Below are positions 11,160 to 23,200 of a stretch of DNA of 64,000 nucleotides, in pieces. A program made the translations under genes and the position numbers. This stretch comes from Atherinomorus stipes (Eukaryota > Chordata > Actinopteri > Atheriniformes > Atherinidae), in NCBI GenBank assembly GCA_023101725.1, contig JALJCO010007141.1:62001-126000 (forward strand), in the 5' to 3' direction. A model generated the notes under the pieces. That model saw only the letters and a program-made list of their open reading frames with translations, was not told the DNA's origin and ran no database searches. Within the stretch, counting starts at the first letter, position 1, and every line of letters starts with the position of its first letter.

Positions 11160-12320
11160 ATCTACACCTCTTCATGAATCTGATCCAGGAAAACATCATA
11201 GCCTTGCAGGGCTTGTAAGATGTTAGCTGGCACTTTATTTAAAATCAAGATCTCTTTTTGTTTCAGCTTCAGTTGTTTCAGTTGCTTTTGCTTCTCTGTT
11301 CCTGAATTCCTGAAGCTCCCCAGTGAAGCTCCTCTTCAGCAAGAACAGCTTTATTCTTCATATAAAGAGTTATTGAGTGCGCTTTGTAGAAGATTTTCAG
11401 ATTGGAAACAAAGAGAATGTAGGTGAAAGACTCTGCAGATCCGATGCAGTGGGACACTTTGATTTCCAGTTAAAGCAACAGACGATGCCAGTCTAAGATC
11501 TCCTGGAGGTTTGTTCAAGGAATTTGTATCGCGTTTGAAGTGTGAGTGGAAATTTTGTTGGTGGTGACACAAGTTGTTTCTAATTTGGTAGCTCGTGCTT
11601 TGCAATAGGGATAGCAAGCTCTGTCATCATACGTTTTCTCTTTTTTGTCTCAGAGCTGAATTTTGTTGGTTTGACAGCCAGATCATATATATATATATAT
11701 ATAAAAAACCCAACTAATCCAAACTGTCTCAAACTTGGTGGAGATTACCACACCTGCAATGGTGAGCCATGTGTTTTTTCATGGGGTCTGTGTGATGAGT
11801 TCAAGTGCTGCAGCAGTGAGGCAAATTGTTGCTTTCAGTTATAAAAACAGGACTCCTCCAGGATATGGCCCCTGCAGGACCAAACACACAAATTCTCTGG
11901 GAATTAATGGTTCCATTGAGCGTGGAAATGGCCATGAATGAAACTGCAGACAAACCACAAAGATGGAATCAGACTTTACAACATAAATGCAAAGCACAAC
12001 TAATCAATGGGGGGGGGGGGGGGTCTTTGGGTTTTGTGGTGTTGTTCTTACCTGTTTACTCATATTTTACACAATTTTTTCTTTTACTTAAATCAAACTT
12101 CAACTATAAAGTACTTTTCAGACTAAAGTAATTAAAGTAATGCTTAAAAAGCAACCACATGCAATATTTACATATAAACCTGACCTGACCTGGGTGCAAA
12201 CACGTCTGTGCTGGTGAAAAAGACCAAGCAGAGACTGCACGGTATCCTTAGGAGTAACAACATAACTCAGAGGTGTCATTTTACTGTTGCTCCATAGGTA
12301 GCTTTTAAACATACTTTAAC
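11160..12320. other. Gene-free stretch with simple repeats
   Basis: Contains an (AT)n run at 11685-11702 and a 15-base G run at 12009-12023. Frames of 64-101 codons have no recognisable domain, and several run through low-complexity sequence. Confidence 0.5.
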
Positions 12321-12323
12321 AGC

Positions 12324-12600
12324 AGCTGCATGGCAGCACAGGAGGAGGACCTCCAAAGGGTCATTAACACGGCTTCAAACATCATAAGCTGTTCTCTCCC
12401 TACACTGGAGGAACTCCACCGTGCCTGTTGCTTCAGAAGCCCCATGGACACAAAACTTTTTAAAACCGTTGCTATCAGACAGGCACTTCCAAAGCCTCAA
12501 AACGAGGACAAACAGGCTCTTTACCCAACTGCAATAAATCTCCTAAATGCTGCTACATCATGATGTGCAATACTTTTTAATGATTGAATTTTGATGGTTG
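12324..12600 (+). pseudogene. L2/CR1-like LINE ORF2 C-terminal fragment
   Basis: The frame from 12330 reads EEDLQRVINTASNIISCSLP, then TLEELHRACCFRSP, and ends YPTAINLLNA before its stop. The order LQRVxNTAxxIIxCxLPxLEEL ... PTAIxLLN is the usual end of fish L2/CR1-type reverse-transcriptase proteins. The segment between the two blocks (normally GRRYR-like) is diverged. The downstream T-rich sequence looks like a 3' UTR. Everything upstream of the last ~80 codons is missing. Confidence 0.7.
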
Positions 12601-12913
12601 TGTGTTTTCATTGTGTTTTACTGTATTTATTTTACTGCATAATTGAAGCATGTTATGGAGGAAGGAGCTCAAATTAAAACATCAGCGGGAATGCACATCA
12701 CTTAAAAATCTTTGTGTTTCTGTTTGTGGAGTGAAGTTGTGAAACAAGTTCAAGGCAAGCACATGGTATTCATAAGGCACAGGAAGAATGAAGGGCTTTA
12801 GCTATCAGGAGTTCTCATAAATTACTTCTGTAGCTATTTATTAAACTATTTACATCTTTGTAAATACAATTGTAAATATATTTTGGAGACTGCAAACTGA
12901 GTAGTTTAAATAA

Positions 12914-13399
12914 TGGGCCTTTTCCATTGCAGCTGCACAGGGCACGGCACAGCACAGTACAGCACCACACGCTTAAGACGACCCAGACGGTTTTTGTTTC
13001 CATACAGGAGAAGTTGTAGTGTTCTACCTGGAAGGGGGTGGAGTAGGCAAGACCGCCGTGACGTCATGCCGTGCCATGCGGTGGTCAGTAAAGTAAAAAT
13101 AACAATGAAGGCATTGGATGATATTGAAGTGTTACTGCTGTAGTCACCGAAAACAGAGCCAGATATTTTTAGAAGAGGCAAAGTGAAACACGAATGACGC
13201 ATATGACGACAATTTCCTTTGACCAATCAGTGGAGAGCCGTCAGGTGCATCACGTTTTGTGTTCAGCACGGTTAGAGCTAGCTCTGAAACGGGTGCGAAA
13301 AATCGTAACTTCTCGTAACGAGTTTTCCCAGAGGAAACACAAGTAAAACGTGCTGTGCCGTGTGGAAGCATTACGAAAATGTGCAATGTAAAAGGCCCA
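12914..13399. mobile_element. PIF/Harbinger-type MITE
   Basis: Termini are TGGGCCTTTTCCATTGCA and TGCAATGTAAAAGGCCCA, inverted repeats with one mismatch over 18 bp. The element is flanked by TAA on both sides (12911-12913 and 13400-13402), the TWA duplication used by PIF/Harbinger. The 486-bp interior is non-coding, with a GTGACGTCA site and GGCACGGCACAGCAC-like subterminal repeats. The frames reading across it are shadows. Confidence 0.8.
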
Positions 13400-13820
13400 T
13401 AAGCTTATGCCGCATCCGACCCCTTTTGGACATATCAGGGTCATAGATTATGATTGTTGTATTGTTAATTTGGTCATTCTCTTTTGTTTTGTTTTTCAGT
13501 TTTTTTCTTGTGTTACTTGATACTCTGCATGTTCAAAATAAAACATTCATTCATTCACTTAATTCATTCATTTTTGTACACTGTCAGAAAGCGGATGCAA
13601 ACATAACAAATGAAACAGTACCTTCTGGAAATTGTGGAAACAGAGAAACCAGACAACCAGCCAAAGGTCTCTTTGAAAACACAGCAGACAATCATCAGGA
13701 GCACCTGTGGGGATAAAATCTGTAAAAACCATGAAAAGCAACAAGTATGTGTTTGTGGGTGTGTTCGTGTATCAAAGTGTGGGTGTGTGATCTAAACATT
13801 ATGGGTGAGTTTTGTTAAGT

Positions 13821-14008
13821 CAGTGGTAGCCAAAGTCAGCCCTCAAGGGCCGCTGTCCTGACGGTTTTCCATGTCTCCTTGCACCAGCACAGCTGACTCA
13901 AATGAAATGAATCTAAAAGCCTATGAATTTGAGTCAGGTGTGTGTTGGAGAAGGGAGACATTGAAAACCTGGATTGTGGCCCTCGAGGACCGGAGCTAGA
14001 CACTCCTG
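13821..14008. mobile_element. Small hAT-type MITE with 8-bp target duplication
   Basis: TGTTAAGT at 13813-13820 is repeated exactly at 14009-14016. Inside, imperfect inverted ends of about 50 bp start CAGTGGTAGCC and end GACACTCCTG. Shared internal blocks are CCTCAAGGGCC / GGCCCTCGAGG and CATGTCTCC / GGAGACAT. The CCTCGAGGACCGGA block is very common in fish repeats. The element is non-coding. Confidence 0.8.
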
Positions 14009-14085
14009 TGTTAAGTGATCACACAAATGCAACTGTACCCCCTCCAAAGATCAGAAGCAACCTGCAGGCCCCCAGGCACTGGACA

Positions 14086-14352
14086 CATGGGCGTCGTAGT
14101 GGGGGTTAAAGTGGACCTGACTACCCAGGGCCCAAGTATGGAGAGGGGCCCATGGAAAAACAAATTTTTTTATGTGTGATGTTTTGTTTTATATTAATTG
14201 GGCCCTCAAATTAAATGGCGTCATTATTTATTTCAAACATATAGATGCCATCAACTGAGAGAATTAACTTCATGTCACAGTCATCCCAAAATTTTAAACA
14301 TTCTGGGGAACCCCCTCTCATAGACACAAAATGGTTTAGTCCACCTGACAGC
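14086..14352 (+). repeat. Direct dispersed repeat D, copy 1
   Basis: Collinear with 45677-45962 at high identity: ATGGGCGTCGTAGTGGGGGT, GACCTGACTACCCAGGGCCC, TATTAATTGGGCCCTC, TTCAAACATATAGATGCCAT, AAATGGTTTAGTCCACCTGA and GGCGACAAG. The downstream sequence to about 14530 (a lysine/glutamate-rich coding-like run, then TTTTTTACCCCAAAGGTGAA) may belong to the same element and recalls the basic N-terminal leader of hAT/ZMYM-type transposases, but it is broken. No target duplication was found. Confidence 0.65.
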
Positions 14353-14701
14353 AACTGGCGACAAGAGCAATGTCAGCGAGCCAACTTTTGAATGACCTGG
14401 AGGCTAGACATCATGCTGCCCAAAAACCATTAATCGGGGGATCAAAAGAAGAAAGCGAGGAAAGAAAAGAAAAAAAAGACAGAATGAGGGGAGGAGACTG
14501 TTGACTGTTTTTTACCCCAAAGGTGAACCAAGTTTTCTCATAATGCAAAGTCCAATTAAAGTTAATAGTCCACTCCAGACAGCTGCTACTTGTGCATGCT
14601 CACGTTAAGTCTGTAGCTTAGCTAGTTGCTAACCAGGCTGCTCGTGGTTGTATTAGGTTTTTTTTACACTAATATCAGTGTTGTATACTTGTTTCCTTCC
14701 A

Positions 14702-14824
14702 GTGTCTGGCCAGTTACTGAGGTCAGACACATCTGGATTAATCAGTTCATCCAGTAATGGAAGACAGGAAACAAAGGATCTACCTTAAGCTCAGGAAGAA
14801 GTGGAGTTGTGCATAGAGCCCATT
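14702..14824. mobile_element. Right half of the foldback element
   Basis: Begins in the spacer of the foldback (GGCCAGTTACTGAGGTCAG) and continues through CACATCTGGATTAATCAG, GGAAGACAGGAAACAAAGG and GTGGAGTTGTGCATAGAGCC. The left arm is absent, so this is a truncated copy of the family at 8289-8505 and 39259-39474. Confidence 0.75.
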
Positions 14825-16120
14825 CACAAGGTGTGTTGCCACAGGTGAACACCTAATACAGTACCTGCAGGATACCAGCCCATGAGGACTGGAGGTGACC
14901 ATCCCTGCTCTAGAGGTTTTGTTGATGTATTATTTTCAAAAAATATGTTTTGATGAAAAAGTTGTAGCTATCACCTTTAATAAATTGTTTCTCCTGTTTT
15001 CACATGAACCCTTTGTTTCCTGTGAAAATCAGTGATGCTGTCAGTTCCCATGGTGGTAAGTTTCACTGACACATCCCTGTCCAGACAGGTAGGTAAAGTA
15101 AGCATCCATTGATGCAGAAAGAAGCCAAAAACTTCTCAGCCTCCAAATCCAAACTTTCTCCTTCATTTTTTGCCGCTCTTTGTGTTATTTTCTGCGGCAG
15201 CTATTTTCTTCCCCTCTGCTTTTCCTTTGATTAACATGAGTTTATCTCTGTATGAAGTTCAGCCAGCCTTCAACTGAGTGCTCTCAGCTCAGAATGTTCT
15301 GGTTGTCTGGAAACACATTTCCAGGAAAAAAAAAAAAAAAAAAAAGGAGGGGGGGGGGCAGTTTTAAAAAAGCTACTTCTGTCTTGAACTGGTAATAATG
15401 CTCTCATACCACCAAAATACACAGAAAGGGTGATAAAAATCTGTCTAAAAATATGTTGTTTTATTACAGAAAGAGTTTAAACAATGCTGTCCCACAGAGC
15501 TGGTAAATTGGTTCCCAAGACAGTTTCTCTTTGAAGAGAGCCTGGAATTCAACAAGTCCCGGCAGCTCATTTTTAGGTCAGACATGCTCAAGCAGCAAAA
15601 TGCATCAAAATAAGAATCTTGGAAACAATGTCAAGAGCACCAGAAAGGCTTGTTTACATTGATGCTTGAATTGTTAATAGGTGCATTGCCGGCTGTTGTC
15701 AGTGTATTAGCTTTGATGGCGTACTGTATATCTCTGCCAGCGCTCTGCTCCCAGAACGAGGAGTCCATGTTTAGAAATAGGGATAGAAGAGGAACAGCTG
15801 ATTCGTTTTTCATTCTGACAGAGACAGAAATAGAGAATCAAAGGGAGGGAACATGGTGGAGCAGAAGAGTGTTTGCAGGCATTAGCTGTGGAAGGGTTTC
15901 CATGTAACGTCACAAACTATCGTCTTCACAGAGTTCAAACCCTTTTACTGAAAGTGATGTGAAGGCATCATGGAGGCTGCACAGGCCAGTTATTGTCAGA
16001 GCCACAATGGAGGTTTAAAGAAGACCAGGTTCATGTCCCCTCAGCCAACCACTAATATGTTTTTTTTTTAGAGAGAGAGAATAAAAGCATGCTCTTAGGT
16101 TATGATAAGAGAACCAATAT
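14825..16120. other. Gene-free stretch
   Basis: Contains an A-rich/G-rich tract at 15329-15359 and a (GA)n patch near 16071-16080. The 85-codon plus frame at 15650-15907 and its antisense partner overlap each other and show no domain. I see no further repeat pairing. Confidence 0.45.
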
Positions 16121-16124
16121 TTTA

Positions 16125-16272
16125 CGCTACAGGTCAAAAATTTTAGGACCTCTATTTTTCCAGTCCTTAACACCTAACAAGCTACCACACTGCCAAATGG
16201 TCCCATCTGGAAAGACAGATGGGATGGTAAGTAACCTAGAAAAATTGGGAGATCTCTGGGAAATGGTAGCAC
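16125..16272. mobile_element. Possible Tc1-like terminal fragment
   Basis: Begins TACAGGTCAAAAATTTTAGG, which resembles recalled fish Tc1 ends of the form CAGGTCAAAAGTTTTAGAAC. It contains a short hairpin (TCCCATCTG / CAGATGGGA). No opposite terminus is paired and no coding sequence is left. Confidence 0.3.
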
Positions 16273-16318
16273 CAATTTTGAAAGCTTAGAATTTTTTCGT
16301 AGCAAAGCAGATTTAAAT

Positions 16319-17425
16319 TGTTGACTCATTTCTTAACACTGATCAATGATCTAATCTGCCAATCACATTACAGCATGTAGTCACGTAAACATGGTGAACA
16401 AGACTTGCTGAATTTCAAACTGGTCATCAGAATGAGCAAGAAAGTGACTTTGAACATGGCGTGGTTGCTGGTCTGAGTATTTCAGAAACTGATGATCTGG
16501 GATTTTCACACACAACCATCTCTAGGGTTTACAGACAATGGTCTGAAGAAGAGAAAATATCCAGTGAGCAGTAGTTGTCTGAACAGGAATGTCTTGTTGG
16601 TGTCAGAGGAGAATGGGCAGACTAGTTTGAGATGATAGAAAGGCAAGAAGAAGTCAGATAGGCACTGGTCCCAACTGAGGTATGCAGAATAGCATCTCTG
16701 AACACTAAACACATCAAACCTTTAAGCAGATGGACTACAGTAGATAGAAGACCACACCAGGTGCCACTCCCATCACCTAAGAACAGGAAATTGAGGCTAC
16801 AATTCTCACAGACTCTCTAAAACTGGACTACAAAAGATGGAAAAACGTTGCCTGGTCTGATGAATCTCCATTTCGGCTCCACATTCAGATGGTAGGCTCA
16901 GAATTTGGTGGAAACATCATGAAAGTATGGATCCATCCTGGCTTGGATCAAGGCTTCAGGTTGCTGCTGGTGTAATGGTGTAAGGGAGATTTTCTTGGCC
17001 CATTTTGGGCCCCTTAGTACCAACGTGGAATGGTTTAACCACCACAGCCTTGAGTATTGTTGCTGACCATGCTCATCCTTTTATGACCATATGTATCATT
17101 TTCTGATGGCTACTTCCAGCAGGATAATGCACCCTGTCACAAAGCTCAAATCATCTCCAACTGCTTTCTTGAACATGACAGTGAGTTCACAGTATTGTAA
17201 CGGCCCACACAGTCACCAGATCTCAATCCAACAGAGCAGCTTTGAGATGTGGTGGAACGGGAGATCATAGATGTGCAGCTGACAAATCTGCAGCAACTGT
17301 GTGATGCTGCCATGTCAATACGGAGCAAAATCTCTGAGGAGTCTTTCTAGCACCTTGTTGAATCTATTACACCGAGAATGATGGCAGTTCTGGAGGAAAA
17401 GAGTTCCAACCCAGTTGTAGAAGTT
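16319..17425 (+). pseudogene. Tc1-like transposase pseudogene, copy 1
   Basis: Decayed copy of a widespread fish Tc1-like element. The first catalytic Asp is in VAWSDES (codon at 16859). The second is in FQQDNAPCHKAQ (GAT at 17123). The Glu is in SPDLNPTEQL (GAG at 17234), in the same frame and leaving 36 residues between D and E. Multiple stops (for example one 25 codons after the second Asp) make it inactive. Related copies are at 29742-30412 and, on the minus strand, at 42440-43480. Terminal repeats are too decayed to set exact ends. Confidence 0.85.
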
Positions 17426-17429
17426 GGTA

Positions 17430-18458
17430 AATATTCACACCAACTACTTTGAGAACTTTGTTACAACAACCAAGGCAATACAATCTAACTTTATCATCAT
17501 TACATTCCTCACCTTTCAAGTTCAATATTTTCAATTAGGAGCGATGTCACTGTGACTTGGATCACTAAATCAGTTTAAATTGACGAATTGATACATTCCA
17601 AGTATTCAAGTATTATATCTTAATGTTTCTCATTGAGCATGTCAAGATTAGACAATGATGGCAGCAACATGCAGTGGTAATGTGAGCTGACTGTCTCCTC
17701 TGAGTGGTCATTTGCAGATGTGCATCTACAGTAGCAGTTGCGTACCATAATGTCTCCCAAAATCCATCCGTGGTGGCAATGACAAAATATGTCAATTTGA
17801 TTAATCCTCTGGTTTCAGGTTAGTGCATGATCTGCAAAGCTCCACAGAGAACAGAGAACCATTTAACATTTATAACTGTGCCTCTTATTTACTCAAGTCC
17901 AAGATTTGGGCACAGAAAGCCAGTTAAAAAATAAAGTCCAGGTCCTGCAGAGGGTCAGCCCAGTTTGATGAAAATCTGGATTCACTAAGCTGAGAGGAGC
18001 AGAAAAACTGTCTTGCACAATCTAATGTCTACTTGTTCTTTTTGCAGAGTGATGTAAAATCTCTGAGGTGGCAGTCTGGTTACTTTTAGCTGCATCTGCT
18101 GACAGGCACCTTCCCTGGATGACATGAGAAATGTAGCTGGCAGCAGAATATACTGTCCCAAGCTAATTAATTCTGATTCTGAGTGGAACTTAACAAGAGG
18201 CTGACGTGTTTATCTGCGCAGTGAAAGTGGGTTAGGTTTCTCACTCTGAGGATTTCTGGTCGCTACAGCTGTACAGTGATGTGTGAATCTACAGCAGAAC
18301 TTCCTAAAGCAAAAATCACACCAACAGGTGAACAAACTAAACATCCAAATCTTATTCAATACTAGAAACCAAATAAGATTAATTTTGAAACAGTGTGTTT
18401 AAAAGAAATTAAAACAATACTGTAAAGCCTAAATATTTTGTGTTTGACTTAGTTTCAT
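17430..18458. other. Gene-free stretch
   Basis: No recognisable gene, RNA or paired repeat. Frames are 60 codons or shorter. Confidence 0.45.
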
Positions 18459-18462
18459 TTAA

Positions 18463-18944
18463 AGGGCCTAGAGGCAGAATCCAGAAATGAGACTTGCGAC
18501 TGCCGCAAGCGCCCGCAGGTAACTGCAGCCACCAGCCAAGCCGGCATGGAAGTGTGCACAAACTGAAGCTATAATGTTGTTTACTACGCTGATAGTCTTT
18601 TTCTCCGTAGCGCCACTTTTTAGTGTCTTTTAGCTGATCTGGATCATTTGCTGACTGCAGAAGAATCCATAACTATCCCTTGCAGTGTTTGAATTCCGTC
18701 TCCTTCCTGTATCAAAACTGTCGGGGACATGTACTGTATGCAGCGTCATTTGACATCACATCCACAGGACTGCGCAGGAAATTCGGCCACCGAATCGCAG
18801 CGAATTATGCAGCACAGCCTGTTAAAGGCAACGGAGAGAGACGTGGGTGGGCTTGTACTTTTTGTTTTTAACACTTCATCACCTATTAGCATTAAAAACC
18901 CGGACATGCATGTTTATTTTTTCACAATTCCTGCCTCTAGTTCT
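18463..18944 (+). mobile_element. TTAA-flanked element, family B
   Basis: Left side is TTAA (18459-18462) followed by AGGGCCTAGAGGCAGAAT. Right side ends ATTCCTGCCTCTAGTTCT followed by TTTA, the inverted repeat of the left terminus with a few mismatches and a one-base-altered TTAA. The left half matches 1-219 in inverse orientation. The roughly 480-bp interior is non-coding; the 63- and 87-codon frames have no motif. This fits a MITE of a TTAA-targeting superfamily. Confidence 0.65.
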
Positions 18945-18949
18945 TTTAC

Positions 18950-19880
18950 AATTCGTCAATTTTTGAATTTTAGACCTTTAACATTTTCATAAAGTTTGTT
19001 CAGTAAACGTGTTTTTGCCCCATTCTCCCTCCAATCATGTCCTTCAGGTATTCAACAGTACAGAGTTGTGGTTTTTACTCTGGCTGCATCCACACTAGGA
19101 GAGTCCTTGGGGCTCCATTTCTATTGGGTGGCAATTCAGCGGAATTTTGCACCTTTGTTTAGCTTGGTTTGCCTGTACTCTCCAGCAAAACAAGACCTCA
19201 AGACCTCCTGGATGTTACACAGTTACATCTGTCTGCTAGGGGTTGATATTTCCTAAACAACTACTGATCATGAAGACAGAGTAAGAAAATCTGGCTCATT
19301 GATTGGCCAGGACCAAAAATTTCTCATTGACCTCGAGTAAACAATGGAGCGGCTTGCAGCAAGGTTCTGATTTTACTTTGCCGTTAAAATCTAAGGTATT
19401 TTTCTCCAGAATCTGTCCAGTATGAGCAGCAGAAGTGGCAGCTATATCCACCATGTTTCCTCTCTTTGGTTCACTGGAGGCTCCATATTTTTCCACACTG
19501 CAAGGAATCCGCAGCAGGATTCACTTACTAATGAACTGAAACCTCCAGTTTTCAAGCAGGCTTGAGTTCCCTTCTTTGTTCTGCGCCAAATCTATTCTTG
19601 TAATCTCATTAAATTGTCTGTTTTCTTTTTTATTTGAGTGTTTTGTAATAAGAATACAGAAAATTCCATTTATGTCCAGTATCTTGCTCCCCTGCTCCGT
19701 GGTTTCTGTTTTTTACAGGGACTATGCATATATCCAGGGATAAACAAAGCTCTGCTGTGGAAGGAGATGTGAGCCCGGTCAGGGATTGGGGTCAGGTCAC
19801 TTCACAGCTCAGCAGTAGCACCACACTCAGCGTCCTTCTAAAAACACCAGCAGGTCATAGATTGGCTTTTAACACTGGCT
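18950..19880. other. Gene-free stretch
   Basis: No motif-bearing frame and no repeat paired within the window. The 86-codon frame at 18996-19256 is unassigned. Confidence 0.45.
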
Positions 19881-19894
19881 GAGATGATGGTTTT

Positions 19895-20068
19895 TTGCCT
19901 GATTGTCTTTTTATTTGAACGGCTTTTATTAGTTGATTATATGTTTTTATTATTCAATTTGTTTTATGTTTTGTTTATTGTATCTATCTGTGAAGAACTT
20001 TGGTCAACTGTGTTGTTTTTAAAGTGCTATATAAATGAAGTGGAGGTGGAGTTGAATAAAACTCAATA
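19895..20068 (+). mobile_element. LINE 3'-end remnant
   Basis: T-rich sequence followed by GTGAAGAACTTTGGTCAAC and AAAGTGCTATATAAATGAAG is the standard 3' terminus of several fish non-LTR families, which typically end in ...TGCTATATAAATAAA. No coding part remains. The 61-codon hydrophobic frame here is the translated T-rich tail. Confidence 0.5.
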
Positions 20069-20368
20069 AATGATGCAGGTTGTTAAAGCCATTTAGTTAA
20101 TGTTGGTAAATGAACTCTTTCATGCAGTCTCCACTACAGTAAATACATATTTAAAGACTATATGCATGGGAGGGGATAGTATACTTGTAAATTAGCCACT
20201 TCAGTCGACATTAAAAAGTCTCCCAATATACCGCCACTCAGTTAAGAATAAATAAATAGTGAAATATAATTCATCTAAACCACAGTACATGTCTGTAGAA
20301 GCGAAATAATGTAGGCTATGTGAAAAAATGTAGCTGTGTTTTAATTATTCATCAATTAAAGAGCTCAT

Positions 20369-20725
20369 TTCAATTTGGCTTTATTTGTGTCACACCAATT
20401 CATGACAATGTTATCTCAAGGCACTTTTACAGACACAGCCCAGTTAAATCCGGTTTATTAGAACAAATGCATAATGTGATCCACGTTAGTCCAGTTGATA
20501 ATTGTGATCATATAAGTTTATTCATAAAATAATAATAAATACCTTGGTAAGGAGGCCAATGGATTACATTAAATGAATCAATCCTCCATCAAGTGCATGT
20601 CTGAGGAAATCTTCAGAACCAGGAAGGACGGCCATCTTCCTGGACCAGTTTGGGGTGGAGAGGAGAGGAAAGATAGGTCAACCAGCAGCAGAACTGTAAG
20701 CCAGGGATACCTGCAGAGAAAGAAG
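20369..20725. mobile_element. Non-LTR element 3'-region remnant
   Basis: Landmarks in order are GCTTTATTTGTGTCACACCAATTC, CTCAAGGCACTTTTACAGAC, CCGGTTTATTAGAACAAATGC, then CTTCAGAACCAGGAAGGACGGCCATCTTCC and GGTTTGGGGTGGAGAGGAGA-like sequence. I recognise this order from abundant teleost LINE 3' regions (CAAGGCACTTTACA ... GCAGAACCAGG ... GGCCATCT). It is truncated and non-coding. Confidence 0.5.
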
Positions 20726-20733
20726 AGGAGATA

Positions 20734-21024
20734 CAGATGTGGGCATGAAAAAGTTCTGCTATTTTCTGCCAGAAGTGGAGCAATAATAGTGCACTATTAC
20801 TGCACTATCACTGGCTGAATGATTTGTCCCATGAATACGTCATCATGCACGGTGTCCAAACTTGGCATGTGGAAACGTCCTTGTTCCGGGCGTTCATTTA
20901 TGCTCTGAAATCATTTCCCCTGGGCACACAGGCATTTCTCTGTGCAATTGAATTAGCAGACAAAAAGTTGCTGGTAAGTGGCTGGCAGTCGGCAGAAAGG
21001 GGAACTTTTTCATGCCCGCATCTG
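20734..21024 (+). mobile_element. TA-flanked MITE (family M), copy 1
   Basis: Termini CAGATGTGGGCATGAAAAAG and CTTTTTCATGCCCGCATCTG form inverted repeats of about 25 bp, flanked by TA on both sides (20732-20733, 21025-21026). That is the Tc1/mariner-type target duplication. Copies 2 and 3 are 22913-23200 and 40433-40720. This copy is 291 bp against 288 in the others, because of a net 3-bp insertion. An open frame begins exactly 90 bases from the left end in all three copies. Confidence 0.85.
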
Positions 21025-21254
21025 TATGCAAATGAATAACAATAACAATGTCATATATACATGGAGAGTAAAAAGAGCACAGGGGAGCTCAGTGATGTCT
21101 CCCAGCAGCAGGACTAAAGGGATCCATAAGGGTCCCCATAAAACTTGCCAAGCTGCAGCAAACATATAGTTGAAGGTTTTTTTTTTGTTTGTTTTCTGAA
21201 AATGCTAAGTAAATGTTTTTATTTATTTATTTTTTTTTACCATCTTTTAGATTC

Positions 21255-21495
21255 CAGGGCAAAGGGGTGCTGTATCCGATCCATCGTGAGTGGTGGGGGA
21301 CATCCTGAACAGGCTGCCAGTTCATTCCGGTGCAACCAACCATTCACTCCTGCTCTTGGATCAATGCATTTAACTAACATGCATGTTTTTAAACCATGAA
21401 AGGAATTTGGGTGGAAACTCCACACAAGAACCAGTTGAGATGCTGGCCAGGAACCTGCTCACTGTTAGGAGATGATGATAACCACCATACCATTG
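21255..21495 (-). mobile_element. Fish tRNA-type SINE, truncated, antisense
   Basis: In plus orientation: CTGCCAGTTCATTCCGGTGC, CCAACCATTCACTCCTG, TTTAACTAACATGCATG, GGGTGGAAACTCCACAC. The order matches the antisense of the SINE at 29364-29690 and the copy at 52650-52935. The tRNA-like head is absent or strongly decayed. Confidence 0.6.
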
Positions 21496-21641
21496 TGCAG
21501 CCCCTCTTTTATGCAACATTTTCAAGAAACAGCACAAGTGTAAGGGGAAGATAACAGTGTTTTAATTAATATGTTTTCCATTTAAAATTTCACAATTTCC
21601 CAGGCTAATAGTTCTGGATTTATCAGTTGTTGTTCTTTCTG

Positions 21642-21665
21642 TTTTTTTTTTTTTTTTTTTTTTTT
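21642..21665 (+). repeat. Poly-T run
   Basis: Twenty-four consecutive T. Confidence 0.9.
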
Positions 21666-22041
21666 GTCAGTTTATTTTTTAGACAAAGCTTTTGACAAGG
21701 TTAAGCTCACTCTGATTCATGTTTCTCAGACAGTGTCAGGGTTTGGCTGTCCATTTTAACCAAAAGATGAACATTACCTCCAGATCTGAAAAGTGAAGCC
21801 AGAAATAAAAGTGCTATTAACCTGCAGTCTCTTGTATGGGGAGCAGGAGATGACGTTCACCACCGCCGCCTCTCACTTGATCATATTTTCTTAACAATTA
21901 CTGTATACTTGCCAACATTGGGTTGTGAAAAATAGGGATATTTTTTCATTGGTGTATCAGCCTAAGGCGTAATTATTTGTCATTCCTTGCCTTTTATTTT
22001 AAACCTGATAAAGGGACCTCGTTCTGAAAATATTGTTTCTT

Positions 22042-22532
22042 AAGCCCCGTTTCCACCCGCGGGTCTGGGTCAGGTCGGGCCGGGCCAGGCCAGATCGGGT
22101 GGGTTTGGGTACGGATGTGTTGATTTCACGCTGTGTCCCCACAGCAATCTGTACCCTTATTCTGGAGGCGGAGAATTAGCTGGACAGCACTGCTACGTGA
22201 TTGTGTGACATCATCGCCGTGTAACGCCGTTTAACCAAAACACCGCGCCACACGTGACAGAAACAGAAAGGAGTCACCCCGGCTTTGTTTTTACGCTGGG
22301 TCACGCGGGAAGTGGCGGATTTTTCAATGAATCAGCTGATTGCTGTGTATTAGCTCCACCTCTTTGGTCGGGATCGGTTAGATCAGTACCCCTACCGAAG
22401 GGTACCAAAAAAGTAGTCCGGGTCGGGTCGGATATAAGGGTACCCGTCCCAGTTTTTATCTGTGGAGACGCAAAAAAACGTGGACCGATCCGGCCCGACC
22501 CGACCCAGACCCGCTGGTGGAAACGGGGCTTT
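22042..22532. mobile_element. Harbinger-like MITE with GC-rich inverted ends
   Basis: Left end AAGCCCCGTTTCCACCCGCG and right end CGCTGGTGGAAACGGGGCTT are inverted repeats that extend through GGGTCTGGGTC and GGGTCGGG-type subterminal blocks (about 37 bp with few mismatches). Flanks read TTA on the left and TTT on the right, compatible with a damaged TWA duplication. A 93-codon plus frame runs out through the right terminus and is not a credible gene. Confidence 0.65.
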
Positions 22533-22604
22533 TGACACTCAAAACACTCAAATCCAAGATGACTTTACCTCCAGTTCAAATCTGTAATGATATGTCTGTG
22601 CTAA

Positions 22605-22634
22605 ATCTTATCTATCTGTCTGTCTGTCTGTCTG
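22605..22634 (+). repeat. (TCTG)n microsatellite
   Basis: TATCTATC followed by repeated TGTC units. Confidence 0.85.
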
Positions 22635-22912
22635 GATCTCATTCTACTGGGGGTGGAAAAAAAGTAAGTTTTGTTGCCTTCTGGCCTCTCCTCCTACACA
22701 GTAACAGAGTTTTGGGGGGTAAAAGCGCAAATATCTGAGAATGGCCTCCAAAGTAACATTTTTTAAGGTGCAAGGTGAGTCTGGACAGTGCAGCTGGAAT
22801 CTTTCATCTTCCATGTCACATGCTGGACTGTTGACGCGGGACCTGGTTCTGTAGAACATCTATGCCGCCGGGAAGGACGCAGAGATTACATGCCATAATC
22901 AGCTTCTCTGTA

Positions 22913-23200
22913 CAGATCTGGGCATGAAAAAGTTCCTCCTTTTTCTGCCAGAAGTGGTGCACTAATAGTGCACCATTACTGCACTATCACTGGCTGAACG
23001 ACTTGTCCCGCAAATACGGCATCACGTACGGTGTCCAAACTTGGCGTGTGGAAACATCCTTGTTCCAGGCATTCATTTATGCTCTGAAATCGTTTCCCCT
23101 GGGCACACATGTGTTTCTCTGTGCGATTGAATTAGCAGACAAGTGGCTGGGAAGTGGCTGGCAGTCGGCTGAAAGGGGAACTTTTTCATGCCCAGATCTG
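22913..23200 (+). mobile_element. TA-flanked MITE (family M), copy 2
   Basis: Termini CAGATCTGGGCATGAAAAAG and CTTTTTCATGCCCAGATCTG, flanked by TA (22911-22912 and 23201-23202). Close in sequence to copies 1 and 3. The internal frame starts at 23003, reads M-S-R-K-Y-G-I-T and leaves the element through the right terminus, stopping at 23281. Confidence 0.85.
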